From Blastomonas aquatica (lineage in GTDB: Bacteria; Pseudomonadota; Alphaproteobacteria; Sphingomonadales; Sphingomonadaceae), in the NCBI RefSeq assembly GCF_014639875.1, contig NZ_BMGD01000001.1, positions 310,001 to 374,000 on the forward strand: DNA of 64,000 bases, given 5' to 3'. This document shows, piece by piece, positions 1 through 8,926 of this stretch. The position numbers were made by a program, and so were the translations under genes. A model generated the notes under the pieces. That model did not search any database. It worked only from the letters and a program-made list of their open reading frames with translations, and had not been told where the DNA came from. Each line of letters begins with the position of its first letter. Positions within the stretch are counted from its first letter, which is position 1.

Positions 1-126
1 GCGCACATAGAATGCAGCAGCAAACATAAGCGGGAGCAGCACAAACGGAGCGACCCAGCGCTCACCGTATACGAAATCCAAAAGCCCCAGTAACCAATCG
101 AGTATCTGCTCGAGAATTTCGTTCAT
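1..126 (-). CDS. Partial small membrane protein at the window edge
   Basis: A reading frame starts at ATG (126-124) and runs off the left edge after 42 codons. It begins MNEILEQILDWLLGLLDF. A good Shine-Dalgarno (GAGGGAC) lies just upstream of the ATG. The visible part has an amphipathic N-terminal helix followed by a hydrophobic stretch of about 16 residues (WVAPFVLLPLMFAAAF), so a membrane-anchored product is likely. It lies inside the integrated island and points away from the integrase. I do not recognise the family and the C-terminus is not visible. Confidence 0.5.
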   Translation of the reverse strand, partial: MNEILEQILDWLLGLLDFVYGERWVAPFVLLPLMFAAAFYVR

Positions 127-198
127 TTGTCCCTCATACCGCAAATCTCATTGCGACCTGCGCCCAAAAAGATAGTCGCCCGGGGCGCCAGCCACCCC

Positions 199-240
199 GA
201 TCATGATCATTAAGTGATTGAGAAATCAACAATGATCGAT
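199..240. promoter_or_regulatory. Cluster of operator-like palindromes
   Basis: Three small palindromes lie close together: GATCATGATC, TGATT-gaga-AATCA, and TGATCGATCA. They lie 70-115 bp upstream of the minus-strand start at 126, where an operator would be expected. No regulator gene is visible, so the assignment rests only on symmetry and position. Confidence 0.25.
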
Positions 241-430
241 CAACCTGCTCATTGCAGGCATTAAGCTTCAGAAGGAAGCAAAATGATAGCAGCTTTTTAC
301 CTTCAAAGTGGCGCTAATTGCTTTCGTAATGATCGATAGATGTTTGAACTGAGCACTCGTGACAAATGGTCACTCTAGCCGCGGGTATAAGTAACCGCAA
401 AATCAGGTCGTAACGATATCCATCAGCTTG

Positions 431-535
431 TTAACCTTCCGCCACCCGATATCGCACGTTGAGCGTGGGGCTCATCTTCGCCAGCTTGGCGAAAATTTCT
501 TGGGCCATTGCAGCAATAATGTCGGATTCTGGCAT
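431..535 (-). CDS. Possible 34-aa ORF in the island
   Basis: A short frame from ATG 535 to TAA 431 encodes a 34-residue peptide, MPESDIIAAMAQEIFAKL followed by AKMSPTLNVRYRVAEG. It is preceded by a G-run (CAGGGGG) directly abutting the ATG, too close to be a standard Shine-Dalgarno. The peptide looks like an amphipathic helix and then a strand. It could be the remnant of a longer gene, because the frame stays open for 14 more codons upstream. No family is recognised. Confidence 0.2.
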   Translation of the reverse strand: MPESDIIAAMAQEIFAKLAKMSPTLNVRYRVAEG

Positions 536-898
536 CCCCCTGAAACGCTCATTATGGCGAAATTTGGGTGAGGCAAGTCAACACTCACCGGGCTTTCTTC
601 CTACACTGCGTCGTGCTTATGGGCCCGCAAGAAGCTCCTGACCGTCATTGGCCGCTACCTGTCCGCCTACACATCGCCAGACTTGTGTGACGGCTAAGCC
701 GGGCACAGTTTTCTGGCTTGCGTCGATCGGTTCACCGCCTATCCGTACCCCCGTTCGCTCTTCGCGAAATGGCGGCCTTGGAGCATGTTACGCGAACTTT
801 TCTGACCCAGCGAAAAAGTTTAGAGCGACCCAAATAAGCTGAGAATTTCCGGCGAAATTGTCCGGAGCCGTCAAGGTTTAGGAACTTTCGTTGGTGCA

Positions 899-2071
899 TC
901 AAATCGCAATGCTCGCCAGAGCCTCTTCGGCATCATCTCGCACAAGGTGACCATAATGCTTTTCGATCATTACGACGCTCGTACCCGATAGCTGCGCCAC
1001 GGTAAGGATTGGCAAGCGGGCGCGGATCAAGTCGGTAATCACGCTGTGCCGTAACGTGTAGGCAGATGCGCCACCAGGCAGCCCAGCCGCAATTACGGCT
1101 TCCTTGATCGGTTTTTTCCAAGTGTCCTTGTTCCAAGCCTCTCCGCCAGTCCGGGCAAAGATAGCTGCGGCTGGCAGTTTGTCCTTCACCTGCGCTTCGA
1201 AGAAATCAGCGATCACTTGCGGCATCGTAAGCTGACGCGGTTTTCCGTTCTTGTCCTTACAAATGGTCAGCGCCCGAGTTCGGCGATCGAAGTCCTTCAC
1301 TGTCAGGGCTGCCAGTGCGCCGGGGCGGAGAGGCAAAAGGCACAAAGCCTTTATAAAAGGACGAACCTCATCGCTCGACGCATTGATCAGTCTCTTGCTT
1401 TCATCCCGATCAAGATACAGGTCGCGGCGCCTGTCAGCCCCCTTGAAAGGACGGAGAGCTTCCTGCCACGCAGCATCCGTGTTCGGTACTCCAAGACTTA
1501 GCACCCTGCCCAACGCTGCTCGCAGCGGCACCATATCCCGATTAACGGTGGACTTGGAACGCACTTTCATTCGCTTCTTGTAGCGGTCTTTCGATCGCGT
1601 CAGAGGTGCTGGGGCATCCTCCAGCCTCTTACGCCAAGCCTTTAGGTGGTGGCGGCGAAGCTTCTCGAGCTTCACCTTGGCGATAGGATCATCAAGGACG
1701 TGTCGCCTGAAAATGCCTGCCGCAATCCGCCCAGGCCTTTCTTCTAGATAGGCGTCGCAGGCATCCTTGACCGTAACCATGTCGCGGGCAAGTTCACCTC
1801 CGCTTTCAACCGTTTCTGCCCAGGTTTCGGCATCGGCCTTTGCTTGCTTGAATACGTCATGGCCCGTCAGAGTGCCATAATCGCCCAATCGCTTGCGAGT
1901 GTTACGATTGGCATCGGCATCATAGTACCGAGCAAACCACGTGCCTCTGGCCATTTTGCGAGAAGGGCGATATCCAAGATAGACCCCTTGGCGTAATCTT
2001 TGCCAATGAGGCTCATCGCCAGTCTTGGGCTTCAATCGTTCGCGCTCGCCGATACGGCTGAGATCAGGCAC
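899..2071 (-). CDS. Tyrosine recombinase (phage/island integrase)
   Basis: A 390-aa site-specific recombinase. The N-terminal part (about 1-100) resembles an arm-binding/SAM-like region, residues about 100-210 the core-binding domain, and 220-390 the catalytic domain. Visible catalytic residues are Arg249 (PLRPGAL), Arg341-His342 (AYTLRHS) and the nucleophile Tyr373 (EKHYGHL). The first His of the usual HxLRH box is Tyr here, as in a number of proteobacterial integrases. Its N-terminus faces a tRNA-Val 3' end 134 bp away, the standard arrangement for an integrase beside its attachment site. It should catalyse integration and excision of the island that extends to the left. All catalytic residues are present, so it looks functional. 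Confidence 0.9.
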   Translation of the reverse strand: MPDLSRIGERERLKPKTGDEPHWQRLRQGVYLGYRPSRKMARGTWFARYYDADANRNTRKRLGDYGTLTGHDVFKQAKADAETWAETVESGGELARDMVTVKDACDAYLEERPGRIAAGIFRRHVLDDPIAKVKLEKLRRHHLKAWRKRLEDAPAPLTRSKDRYKKRMKVRSKSTVNRDMVPLRAALGRVLSLGVPNTDAAWQEALRPFKGADRRRDLYLDRDESKRLINASSDEVRPFIKALCLLPLRPGALAALTVKDFDRRTRALTICKDKNGKPRQLTMPQVIADFFEAQVKDKLPAAAIFARTGGEAWNKDTWKKPIKEAVIAAGLPGGASAYTLRHSVITDLIRARLPILTVAQLSGTSVVMIEKHYGHLVRDDAEEALASIAI

Positions 2072-2090
2072 CTTTCAGCGCTCCAAAATC

Positions 2091-2171
2091 CATGAAAAAA
2101 ACATGAAAAACATAGGTGGACACCGGCGAACGCCTGCGAACACTTGTCATTGATTTTATTAGTTTTTCATG
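2091..2171. repeat. Short direct and inverted repeats between integrase and att site
   Basis: CATGAAAAA occurs at 2091 and again at 2102 in direct orientation, and its complement TTTTTCATG lies at 2163-2171. GCGAAC occurs twice around 2125-2140 and is inverted as GTTCGC at 2171. Repeats of this kind next to an integrase and its attachment site are typical arm-type binding sites for integrase or accessory factors. That role is inferred. Confidence 0.4.
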
Positions 2172-2204
2172 TTCGCGTAAAGCCGCAAATGACCCCATTT
2201 TGGT

Positions 2205-2251
2205 CCTTCACACGGGTGGGGTCGCAGGTTCAATCCCTGCCGCGCCCACCA
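2205..2251 (+). other. Attachment site: 3' fragment of tRNA-Val(CAC)
   Basis: The sequence contains the last part of a tRNA. It has the anticodon loop TTCACAC with anticodon CAC, the 3' anticodon-stem strand GGGTG, a T-arm with stem GCAGG/CCTGC and loop TTCAATC, the acceptor strand CGCGCCC, discriminator A, and an encoded CCA. The 5' half (D-arm and GGGCGCG strand) is absent upstream, so this is not a complete tRNA gene. It is the duplicated 3' end left where an element integrated. The intact tRNA should be at the other end of the island, left of the window. Confidence 0.8.
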
Positions 2252-2279
2252 TTTTCCCGATCGTTGATTTAGCGCATCT

Positions 2280-3236
2280 TTAACCGGTGAGCCTTGGTGT
2301 CCGAGGGCTTCGCGCGCGCATCGCGATGACGAGGCCGACCATTCCGAGCACCGCGCCGCTCGCAGCCAGCGCGCTCCAGTGATAGCCTTCGAACAGGGTG
2401 GACAGGATCATCGCCACCACCGGGACCAGCACACTGCTATAGGCTGCGCGCGCAGCCCCGATGTCGCGGATCAGCGCGAAATACATCGGGAAGGTGACGA
2501 CCGAGCCCAGCAGCCCCAGATAGACGATCCCGCCGATATAGGCCGGCCGGGTCTCGATCACCGGCGGGCCATAGAGCATCCAGCCCAGCGCGGCATTGCC
2601 CAGCGCGCCCCACAGCATCGCCCAGGCGAGCAGCGAGACGATCGGCAGCTTGCGCACCCGTTCGGCCGATTGCATGACGTTGGCGATCGACGCCGACAGG
2701 ATTGCGCACAATGCGAGGCCAAGCCCGGTCATCACCGCTGCTGCATCGGCAGACATCGCGCGATATTCCTGGACGAACAGCAGCGCGATCCCCGCCAGCG
2801 CCACCAATGTGCCGATCACGAACCCGCCTGCGATCCTTTGCCCCAGAAACACCCGTGACAAGATGGCGTTGGGGACCATCAGCATCGCAAACAGCACCGC
2901 GAGCAGGCCCGATGTGATGTACATTTCCGCGCGATAGACGAAGTTGAAATTGGCCGAGAACTGGAACAGCCCCAGTGCCAGTGCGATCAGTTGCCCCTGG
3001 CGGTCCAGCTTGAGCGGTGCCTTGCGCCACCAGGCGAGCGCGAACATGCCGATCGCGGCAACCCCGAACCGGTAGCTCACCGACCATGTCGGCGGGACGC
3101 TGGAAATCTGGTCCTTGATCACCAGCCAGGTCGATCCCCAGATCAGCGAGACCAGCAGGAACGGCACCAGCACCCGAGCCGAGAGCATCGAGGGTTCGTC
3201 GTGCACCGCAGGCGCTGGGCTGGCGCTGCTGGCCAT
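2280..3236 (-). CDS. EamA/DMT-family transporter
   Basis: A 318-aa integral membrane protein of the drug/metabolite transporter superfamily, with about ten hydrophobic helices in two EamA repeats. The first begins at VPFLLVSLIWGSTWLVIKD and the second near the middle of the protein. It probably exports amino acids or other small metabolites from the cytoplasm; the substrate cannot be read from sequence. I chose ATG 3236 because it overlaps the TAA stop of the threonine aldolase gene (TAATG), which implies translational coupling. A longer upstream frame exists but lies inside the neighbour. Linkage to an aldolase suggests an amino-acid-related substrate, which is inferred. Confidence 0.85.
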   Translation of the reverse strand: MASSASPAPAVHDEPSMLSARVLVPFLLVSLIWGSTWLVIKDQISSVPPTWSVSYRFGVAAIGMFALAWWRKAPLKLDRQGQLIALALGLFQFSANFNFVYRAEMYITSGLLAVLFAMLMVPNAILSRVFLGQRIAGGFVIGTLVALAGIALLFVQEYRAMSADAAAVMTGLGLALCAILSASIANVMQSAERVRKLPIVSLLAWAMLWGALGNAALGWMLYGPPVIETRPAYIGGIVYLGLLGSVVTFPMYFALIRDIGAARAAYSSVLVPVVAMILSTLFEGYHWSALAASGAVLGMVGLVIAMRARSPRTPRLTG

Positions 3237-4252
3237 TACAATGCGGCGATTGCGGCAGCGAGCGGCGCGACGGTGTCTGCGTCCTGATCCCACGCGGTGA
3301 CGAAGCGCGCCTCGCCGCCATCCTCGGTCATCTCGCCCCAGTCATAGAACTCGAAACCCTGCGCACGCAGCGACGCTGCCTCGGCAGCGGTCAGGGTCAC
3401 GAACACCTCGTTTGCGTCAACCGGATACAGCAGGCGGTCGCCCGCCGCGTGCGCGATCGCCTGCGCGCCCGCATTGGCGGCAGCGCCATTGGCAAGCCAC
3501 AGATCGTCTTCGAGCATCGCCAGCAATTGCGCAGCGAGGAACCGGCCCTTGGACTGCAACTGGCCCGCGCGCTTGCGCAGGTACGGCAATTCACGCGCCA
3601 ACGTGGGCTCGAACACGATGATCGCCTCGGCGTTCATCCCGCCGTTCTTGACGCAGCCGAAGCTCAGCATATCCACGCCCGCACGCCAGGTGATGTCGCC
3701 CGGGTGCGCCCCGGTGCTGGCGACCGCATTGGCAAAGCGCGCGCCATCCATGTGCAGCTTCAGGCCCTTGGCCTTGCACAGTTCGCCGATCGCGGCGACC
3801 TCCTTGGCGGTGTAGACGAGGCCATATTCGCTGGCGTTGGTGATCGAGACACAGGCGGGCTGGACCTGGTGCACATCGTCGCGGATGCTGGCCAGCACGC
3901 GGCTGATTTCGGCGGGCGTCAACTTGGCGCCTTCGCCATCGGCGAGGATCAGCTTGGATCCGTGCATGAAAAAGCCCGGCGCGCCGCATTCGTCCTGCTC
4001 GATATGCGCCATCTTGTGGCAGATCACGCCCTTGTGCGGCGGGCACAAGGCCGAAAGCGCGAGCGCGTTGGCCGCGGTCCCGGTCGCCACCCAGAGCGCC
4101 CGCACCCGGGTGCCGAAGATCTGGCTGAACCGGTCATCGAGCGTCTGGCTGAGCGCATCGCCATCATAAGGCGAATCGAGGTGATTGGCTGCGATGATCG
4201 CGTCCATCACATGCGGATGCACCGCAGCGGCGTTGTCGGAAAAGAATTTCAT
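3236..4252 (-). CDS. ltaE: Low-specificity L-threonine aldolase family protein
   Basis: A 338-aa PLP-dependent fold-type I lyase of the beta-eliminating lyase/threonine aldolase family, expected to cleave L-threonine or L-allo-threonine to glycine and acetaldehyde in the cytosol. Visible features are the N-terminal FFSDNAAAVHPHV, the cofactor region VATGTAANALALSAL, the Asp-containing LHMDGARFANA strand, and the PLP lysine in SFGCVKNGG. The start MKFFSDN (4252) fits family length; a start 12 codons further up would add residues atypical of the family. The stop overlaps the start of the downstream exporter by one base. A strict specificity (threonine versus another beta-hydroxy amino acid) cannot be decided. 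Confidence 0.88.
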   Translation of the reverse strand: MKFFSDNAAAVHPHVMDAIIAANHLDSPYDGDALSQTLDDRFSQIFGTRVRALWVATGTAANALALSALCPPHKGVICHKMAHIEQDECGAPGFFMHGSKLILADGEGAKLTPAEISRVLASIRDDVHQVQPACVSITNASEYGLVYTAKEVAAIGELCKAKGLKLHMDGARFANAVASTGAHPGDITWRAGVDMLSFGCVKNGGMNAEAIIVFEPTLARELPYLRKRAGQLQSKGRFLAAQLLAMLEDDLWLANGAAANAGAQAIAHAAGDRLLYPVDANEVFVTLTAAEAASLRAQGFEFYDWGEMTEDGGEARFVTAWDQDADTVAPLAAAIAAL

Positions 4253-4390
4253 GGCTGGTTCTGGTAATGGTCCGCAGGCCAAGGTCAAGCGGTGGCTTTA
4301 CAGCAATTGCCCCACCCTGTTCTTGGAAGATCAAAGCGCGCTGTCGAAGTTCGCAACACAGGCCGGCGGACCACACCTGCCGGACGTGGC

Positions 4391-7003
4391 TTACTCGCCC
4401 ATCAGCCCCTTCAGGCGATAGAGCGCCTCGAGCGCGTCACGCGGGCTGAGGTTGTCGACATCAAGGTTCCCAAACGCTTCGCGCAAGGCGTCCTTCGCCT
4501 CGGGCTCCTTGGCCAGCGCGGCAGCAAACAGCGGCAAATCGTCGAGCCCCGCCGCCAGCCCGCCGGTCGCCTGCCGCCCTGCCTCGAGCTTGGCCAGCAC
4601 CGATTTGGCGCGCGCGACCACCACCGGAGGAACCCCCGCAAGCTTGGCGACGGCAAGCCCGTAACTCCGGTCCGCCGGACCATCGGCAAGCTCGTGGAGC
4701 AGCACCAGATCGCCCTTCCATTCGCGTGCGCGCACGTGGTGCAGCGATAGCGCGTCGAGCCGGTCGGTGAGCCGGGTGAGCTCGTGATAATGCGTTGCGA
4801 ACAGGCAACGGCAGCGGTTGGTGTCGTGCACCGCCTCGGCAATCGCCCAGGCGAGCGCAAGGCCATCATAGGTCGATGTGCCGCGCCCGACCTCATCGAG
4901 GATGACGAACGAGCGCTCGGTCGCCTGGGACAGGATCGCGGCGGTCTCGACCATCTCGACCATGAAGGTCGATCGGCCACGCGCCAGATTATCCGATGCC
5001 CCCACACGGCTGAACAACCGGTCGACAATGCCGATCCGCGCCGACTTGGCTGGTACGAAGCCGCCCGCTTGCGCGAGCAACACGATCAAAGCGGTCTGGC
5101 GCAGGAAGGTGGATTTACCGCCCATATTGGGGCCGGATACCAGCCACAGCCGGTCATGCTCTGACAACGCGCAATCGTTGGCGACGAACGCCTGCCCCGC
5201 CTTGCGCAGCGCGGCCTCGACCACCGGATGCCGCCCGCCTTGGATCGCGATGCAGGGTTCGTCGGTCAATTCCGGGCAGCTGAAATCGCCCTCCGCTGCC
5301 ATCGCGGCATGGGCGGCAGCGACATCGATCCGCGCTAGCGCGGCGGCGGTGCCTGCAATGGCCTCGCGCGCGGCTACCACCTCTTCGCACAGCCCCTCGA
5401 AATGCGCTTCTTCTGCCGCAAGTGCATGGCCGCCTGCCTGCGCGATCCGCATTGCCTCGTCGTGCAGCGCGGGTGAATTGAACCGCACCGCGCCGGCCAT
5501 CGTCTGACGATGAGCAAAACCGCTGTCGGGCTTCATCAGCGCATCGGCGCGCGCTGCGGGCACCTCGATAAAATAGCCGAGCACCGCATTGTGCCGGATC
5601 TTGAGCGCCTGGACTCCGGTCGCGGCCTTGTAATCCGCCTCAAGCGCTGCGATCGCGCGGCGGGCGTTGCCCGAAGTATCACGCAAGGCATCGAGCGCAG
5701 CGTCGTAACCGCGCGCGATATAGCCGCCTTGACCACGCTCGGTCGGCGGGCTTTCGACCAAGGCGCGCTGCAGATGCTCGACCAGTGCGCCATGGCCCTG
5801 CATGTCGGGCAGCAGCGCCTTGAGCAGCGGCGGCAGATCATCGGCGCGCGCCAGCCGTTCACGCAAGGCGCGCGCCCCGCTCAGTCCGTCACGCAGCTGG
5901 CCCAGATCGCGGGGGGACCCGCGTCCCGCCACCACGCGGCCCAGCGCGCGCGCCAGATCGGGGATGGCCTTCAAGCCATCGCGCACGCTGTCGCGTCGCA
6001 GCGGATCATCGTGAAACCACTGCACCAATGCCAGCCGGTCGCGGATCGCGGTGATGTCGGTGAGCGGTGCGCCCAGATCGCTGGCGAGCAGCCGCGCGCC
6101 CGCGCCCGTAACCGTGCGGTCGATCGCGTGCACCAGCGAGCCTGCGCGCCCGCCCTGCTGGCTGGTGAGGATCTCGAGGCTTTCGCGCGTGGCTGCATCG
6201 ACCGCCATATGCTGCGCGATCTCGTGCCGTCGCGGCGGCGCGAGCAACGGCATATTGCCGCGCGAAACATGCTCGAGATAGGCCATCAGCCCGCCCGCCG
6301 CCGCCAGCTCTGCGCGGCTGAAGCTGCCAAAGCCGTCGAGCGTCGCAACGCCGAAATGCGCTTTGAGCCGCTTTTCGCCCTCGATGCTGCTGAACGCGCC
6401 AGCAGGCCGCAAAATGGCATCCTCGGCGAACGGATCACTACGGTCGGACTGGATCAGTTCGCTGGCCGACAGCCGCGCAATCTCGGCGGACAGATCATCG
6501 GTGCTCGCCTGCATCAGCTCGAACCTGCCTGTCGAGATATCGCACATCGCAAGGCCATAGCCGCCTTCGGCGCTGGCGAGCGCGACCAGCCGGTTTTCGG
6601 CGCGCGAATCAAGCAGTGATTCCTCGGTCAGCGTGCCAGCTGTGACGAAGCGGACGATCGCGCGCGCGACCAGTGCCTTGGACCCGGCGCGCGCCTTTGC
6701 TTGAGCGGGGCTCTCGGTCTGCTCGGCGATCGCGACGCGGTGCCCCGCCTTGATCAGCTTTGCAAGGTAGCCCTCGGCGCTGTGCACGGGGACACCGCAC
6801 ATCGGGATCGGGTCACCGCCATGCGCCCCGCGCGAGGTCAGCGCGATGTCGAGCGTCGCCGCAGCCGCCTTGGCATCATCGAAGAACAGTTCGAAGAAAT
6901 CGCCCATCCGGTAGAACAACAGGCAATCGGGCGCCTCGGCCTTGAGCGCATGATATTGCGCCATCATCGGCGTGTACGCGCTGTCGGAGGGGGGCTGGCT
7001 CAT
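4391..7003 (-). CDS. mutS: DNA mismatch repair protein MutS
   Basis: An 870-aa protein with the full MutS architecture. The N-terminal mismatch-binding domain holds the Phe-X-Glu motif within [12 protein letters not shown]. It is followed by connector, lever and clamp domains, and then by the ABC-type ATPase with Walker [14 protein letters not shown] and Walker B/D-loop [12 protein letters not shown]. It recognises mismatches and small loops and recruits MutL. Length is normal for bacterial MutS1, and the C-terminal helix-turn-helix region is present. It is followed 138 bp later by the threonine aldolase gene on the same strand. Key residues are intact. Confidence 0.98.
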   Translation of the reverse strand: MSQPPSDSAYTPMMAQYHALKAEAPDCLLFYRMGDFFELFFDDAKAAAATLDIALTSRGAHGGDPIPMCGVPVHSAEGYLAKLIKAGHRVAIAEQTESPAQAKARAGSKALVARAIVRFVTAGTLTEESLLDSRAENRLVALASAEGGYGLAMCDISTGRFELMQASTDDLSAEIARLSASELIQSDRSDPFAEDAILRPAGAFSSIEGEKRLKAHFGVATLDGFGSFSRAELAAAGGLMAYLEHVSRGNMPLLAPPRRHEIAQHMAVDAATRESLEILTSQQGGRAGSLVHAIDRTVTGAGARLLASDLGAPLTDITAIRDRLALVQWFHDDPLRRDSVRDGLKAIPDLARALGRVVAGRGSPRDLGQLRDGLSGARALRERLARADDLPPLLKALLPDMQGHGALVEHLQRALVESPPTERGQGGYIARGYDAALDALRDTSGNARRAIAALEADYKAATGVQALKIRHNAVLGYFIEVPAARADALMKPDSGFAHRQTMAGAVRFNSPALHDEAMRIAQAGGHALAAEEAHFEGLCEEVVAAREAIAGTAAALARIDVAAAHAAMAAEGDFSCPELTDEPCIAIQGGRHPVVEAALRKAGQAFVANDCALSEHDRLWLVSGPNMGGKSTFLRQTALIVLLAQAGGFVPAKSARIGIVDRLFSRVGASDNLARGRSTFMVEMVETAAILSQATERSFVILDEVGRGTSTYDGLALAWAIAEAVHDTNRCRCLFATHYHELTRLTDRLDALSLHHVRAREWKGDLVLLHELADGPADRSYGLAVAKLAGVPPVVVARAKSVLAKLEAGRQATGGLAAGLDDLPLFAAALAKEPEAKDALREAFGNLDVDNLSPRDALEALYRLKGLMGE

Positions 7004-7055
7004 CGGGGATCAGTTAGCCGAGCTTCAAGCGGCGGGAAAGGAGGGATATTTCACC

Positions 7056-7133
7056 GTTTTCCGGCGAAAGCCGGAATCCAGGGCTAGGAGCCACTGTAGC
7101 CGCTCCTAGACTCCGGCTTTCGCCGGAGAACGG
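7056..7133. repeat. REP-like palindromic element, copy 1
   Basis: Two inverted outer arms, CCGGCGAAAGCCGG and CCGGCTTTCGCCGG, flank an inner inverted repeat (CTAGGAGC / GCTCCTAG), so the unit can fold as a nested hairpin. The same arm sequence recurs at about 13967-14041 and 38851-38929, always intergenic. This is a dispersed REP-type family in this genome. Confidence 0.8.
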
Positions 7134-7154
7134 ACTTGGTCGCCTTCGCCATAA

Positions 7155-7187
7155 AAATCCTCCCCGAGCTTGTCTCGGGGAGGATTT
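7155..7187 (-). terminator. Rho-independent terminator after the GMC oxidoreductase
   Basis: On the minus strand, three bases after the oxidoreductase stop, a 14-bp stem (AAATCCTCCCCGAG against its complement) with a 5-nt loop is followed by TTTTTAT. This is a textbook intrinsic terminator ending the three-gene operon 10273-7190. Confidence 0.9.
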
Positions 7188-7189
7188 GA

Positions 7190-8812
7190 TTACGCCGCGG
7201 CCATCGCTCCCACGCGCATATCTTCGGCGATAAACGCCGCGCAGCGTTCGCCGATCATGATGCTGGGCGCATTGGTGTTGCCGCTGACGATCTTGGGCAT
7301 GATGCTGGCATCGGCGACATACAGCCCCTCGACCCCACGCAGCCTGAGCCGCGGATCGACCACGCTGCCCTCATCCGATCCCATCCGGCAGGTCCCGACC
7401 GGGTGATAGACGGTATCGGCGCGGTTGCGGATCTGGTTGTCGAGCGCCGCGTCATCACGCAGATCGATCGGGTGGCGATCGACCGGCTCGTAATCCGACA
7501 TCGGCGCGGTTTCGAAGATGCGGTGCATGAAGCGGACGCCTGCACGCAGCACCGCCATGTCGCGTTCGTCGGCCAGGAAGTTGGGGTCGATGCGCGGGGG
7601 TGCCGCCGGATCGGGGCTGTTCAACGTCACTGTGCCCTTGCTTTCGGGGCGCAGCACGCAGGCGTGGCACGAAAAGCCATGGCCCTTCACGTTCTCGCGG
7701 CCATGGTCCTCAAGCACCGCAGGCACGAAGTGGAACTGAACGTCGGGCGCAGGCGCATCGGGCATCATCTTCCAGAAGCCGCCGGCTTCCGCCCAGCAGG
7801 TGGTGAGGATACCGGTGCGCTTGCGCCGATGCTCGATGACCGCGCGCGCCATGCGCACCGTTCCGGCGAGTGAACTGCCGAAGCTGTCGGTCGATTTGGT
7901 GGCAAAGCCCGAGACGTAATCGATATGGTCCTGCATGTTCGCGCCGACTTCCGCACGGTCGGCGATCACCGGGATGCCATGCTCTTTCAGCATTCCGGCA
8001 GGGCCGATGCCTGACAGTTGCAGGATCTGCGGAGATCCGAATGCGCCTGCCGACAGCACCACACCAAAGCGTGCAAACACCTGCACCACCTGTCCGGCGC
8101 GCTCGAACTCGACCCCGCGCGCGCGGCCGTTCTCGATGATGATCCGGCGGACCTGCGCATGGGTGCGCACATCGAGGTTTGCACGATCGGAGGCCGGGTC
8201 GATGTAAGCGCGCGATGCGCTCCAGCGTTCACCGTTCTTCTGCGTTGTCTGGTAGATGCCGAAGCCGTCCTGTTTCGCTCCGTTGAAATCAGGATTCACC
8301 GGCAGCTGCAGCCGTCGCGCCGCCTCGACAAAGCAGTGGCTGCCCGAGTTGGCCCATTTCTGGTCGACCACCGAGAGCGGCCCGTCACCGCCGTGGTGCG
8401 CGTCGAACTCTGCCGATGATCCTGCGCGCGAATTGCCTTCCGAACGGCGGAACCAGGGCAGCACATCCTTGTGGCTCCATCCGGTCGCGCCCATCGCTTC
8501 CCAATTGTCGTAATCCCAGGCGTTGCCGCGGATGTAGACCATTGCGTTGATTGCCGATGATCCACCCAGCCCGCGCCCACGCGGCTGATAGCCGGGGCGA
8601 CCATTGAGCCCGGGTTGCGGCACGGTGTCGAACTTCCAGTTGGTATTGGCAGGGAGGAACGGCATGAACCCGGGGGTCTTGACCCGCACGCCGTTGTTGC
8701 GCCCGCCCGCCTCGATCAGGCAGACCGAGACCGATGGGTCCTCGCTCATCCGTCCCGCAACCGCGCACCCGGCGGAACCGCCACCGATCACGATGATGTC
8801 ATATTCGCTCAT
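7190..8812 (-). CDS. GMC-family FAD oxidoreductase (choline/alcohol dehydrogenase type)
   Basis: A 540-aa glucose-methanol-choline oxidoreductase. The N-terminal FAD-binding Rossmann motif is DIIVIGGGSAGCAVAGR with the downstream LIEAGG acidic residue. GMC signature 1 is seen as GGSSAINAMVYIRG and signature 2 as GAFGSPQILQLSGIGP. The C-terminal block HPVGTCRMG and NTNAPSIMIGE carries the active-site His and Asn. It oxidises an alcohol to an aldehyde with FAD. Choline, PEG, and aliphatic or terpene alcohols are all possible, and no betaine aldehyde dehydrogenase lies nearby. It is the last gene of an operon with a fatty-acid-hydroxylase-family protein, so a lipid-derived or hydrophobic alcohol is a reasonable guess. 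Confidence 0.9.
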   Translation of the reverse strand: MSEYDIIVIGGGSAGCAVAGRMSEDPSVSVCLIEAGGRNNGVRVKTPGFMPFLPANTNWKFDTVPQPGLNGRPGYQPRGRGLGGSSAINAMVYIRGNAWDYDNWEAMGATGWSHKDVLPWFRRSEGNSRAGSSAEFDAHHGGDGPLSVVDQKWANSGSHCFVEAARRLQLPVNPDFNGAKQDGFGIYQTTQKNGERWSASRAYIDPASDRANLDVRTHAQVRRIIIENGRARGVEFERAGQVVQVFARFGVVLSAGAFGSPQILQLSGIGPAGMLKEHGIPVIADRAEVGANMQDHIDYVSGFATKSTDSFGSSLAGTVRMARAVIEHRRKRTGILTTCWAEAGGFWKMMPDAPAPDVQFHFVPAVLEDHGRENVKGHGFSCHACVLRPESKGTVTLNSPDPAAPPRIDPNFLADERDMAVLRAGVRFMHRIFETAPMSDYEPVDRHPIDLRDDAALDNQIRNRADTVYHPVGTCRMGSDEGSVVDPRLRLRGVEGLYVADASIMPKIVSGNTNAPSIMIGERCAAFIAEDMRVGAMAAA

Positions 8813-8878
8813 ACTCTCTCCTATCGGCTCTTGCGGCCATTGGTAACTGATGCAGCGACCCCGGATGGGGCGTTCGTC

Positions 8879-8926
8879 TTATTCGGCGGGCGTCTTATTC
8901 GGCGGGCGTCTTATTCGGCAGGCGTC
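8879..8926. repeat. Three tandem 16-bp repeats spanning a stop codon
   Basis: The 16-bp unit TTATTCGGCGGGCGTC is repeated three times head to tail (8879, 8895, 8911), the third copy with one substitution. On the minus strand each copy reads ACG CCC GCC GAA TAA. The gene's stop codon is therefore present in triplicate, the last coding copy giving TPAE-stop. It looks like recent slippage or unequal duplication at the gene's 3' end. Confidence 0.9.

Larger units (their letters stand above)
127..898. other. Island region without a convincing gene
   Basis: About 770 bp between the partial membrane gene and the integrase, visibly less GC-rich than the chromosome to the right. The only open frames are short, lack good ribosome binding sites and match no family I know. 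The left part holds a cluster of small palindromes (about 199-240). The rest may be decayed island DNA. Confidence 0.5.

Noticed and set aside
459-842. Two short plus-strand frames in the island
   Set aside because: No ribosome sites, no family resemblance, and atypical composition; described only as part of the gene-poor region.
5510-6619. A 369-codon plus-strand frame inside mutS
   Set aside because: Antisense shadow of mutS with no recognisable domain.
8879-8926. Could the three tandem 16-bp repeats be a CRISPR fragment?
   Set aside because: No spacers lie between units and there are no cas genes; it is a simple tandem duplication. No CRISPR array was seen anywhere in the window.
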